From Ornithinibacillus contaminans (GTDB lineage: Bacteria; Bacillota; Bacilli; Bacillales; Amphibacillaceae): DNA of 64,000 nucleotides. This document shows positions 63,852-64,000 of this stretch, one piece after another (the first letter of the stretch is position 1; every line of letters starts with the position of its first letter). The DNA lies in NCBI RefSeq assembly GCF_001038425.2, contig NZ_LDPV02000049.1:1-64000 (forward strand). Direction: 5' to 3'. Both the position numbers and the translations under genes were made by a program. The notes beneath the pieces were generated by a model. That model saw nothing but the letters and a program-made list of their open reading frames with translations, searched no databases and was not told where the DNA came from.

Positions 63852-63990
63852 AGCCGCCAGCATCTTGAATTGCTACTATGTGCAGGCTTGCGAGGAGCAT
63901 CGCTTCGATGATTCGCTTAAGCGACGAGCATTTTGGAGCAATACATCGGCCGAATACGCTGCGTGTATCATTCTATTCATATTTAAAAGG
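63852..63990. repeat. G+C-rich repeat-like segment after the broken tRNA
   Basis: This segment is richer in G+C than its flanks and carries short self-complementary words (CATCGCTTCGATG, CGCTTAAGCG). It has GCGAGGAG in common with the segment at the start of the window. No gene is visible. It begins exactly where the tRNA-Lys-like sequence breaks and then changes to AT-rich DNA near 63970. Confidence 0.4.
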
Positions 63991-64000
63991 CTGACACAAG

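Noticed and set aside
63672-63911. Apparent 79-codon reading frame overlapping tRNA-Gln
   Set aside because: It runs through the tRNA gene and the broken tRNA, has no ribosome site, and its translation resembles nothing.

Overview
The window is chromosomal DNA of a low-G+C Gram-positive bacterium of the Bacillaceae, probably an Oceanobacillus/Virgibacillus-type halotolerant genus. The evidence is AT-rich coding DNA, strong AGGAGG-type ribosome sites with many GTG and TTG starts, lipoprotein signal peptides in place of periplasmic ones, and a gene order from cshA to ydcK that follows the Bacillus subtilis ydbR-ydcK region: cshA, rhomboid protease, acpS, ydcC-type lipoprotein, alr, ndoAI-ndoA, the eight-gene sigB operon, tex, ydcK, tRNAs. 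The genus is an inference from architecture, not a database match.

Region 1 (1-22 kb) is mixed housekeeping. It holds a quinone/catechol-stress ring-cleaving dioxygenase with an MhqR-type operator, a cell-wall peptidase, a plsY-DUF456-GNAT cluster, and an archaeal-type prolyl-tRNA synthetase behind a T-box. These are followed by an M20 peptidase beside a polar amino acid ABC transporter, a glutathione peroxidase, the tRNA hydroxylation enzyme TrhO, a cold-shock protein with a long leader, and a YteA/DksA-like protein. An HtrB-type protease sits divergent from CssRS, the secretion-stress arrangement, and typA and a quinoprotein-type sugar dehydrogenase follow.

Region 2 (22-44 kb) starts with the trehalose operon treP-treA-treR, preceded by two TreR-like operators. 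Next come a small membrane protein, an ABC exporter, a thiolase, a CapA-like lipoprotein, a PadR module, a PopT-family (DUF368) protein and a thioredoxin-like protein. A phnDCEE transporter with a 5'-nucleotidase-like phosphatase and a Pho-box-like repeat follows, then YppG, an esterase, a DegV/FakB protein and a drug/metabolite transporter.

Region 3 (44-64 kb) is the conserved cshA-to-ydcK block with three local disturbances. An IS150-type element has inserted in the loop of the cshA terminator. About 1 kb between acpS and the ydcC-type gene holds the decayed 5' end of what looks like an NAD(P)H-hydrate epimerase/dehydratase gene. The tRNA array at the end (Asn, Ser, Glu, Asp, Gln) runs into a lysine-type tRNA that is broken after its D arm by a G+C-rich repeat-like segment. 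I found no CRISPR array, prophage or clear defence island. The most interesting items are the structured cshA leader, two long intergenic palindromes, the pseudogene and the IS in the terminator.
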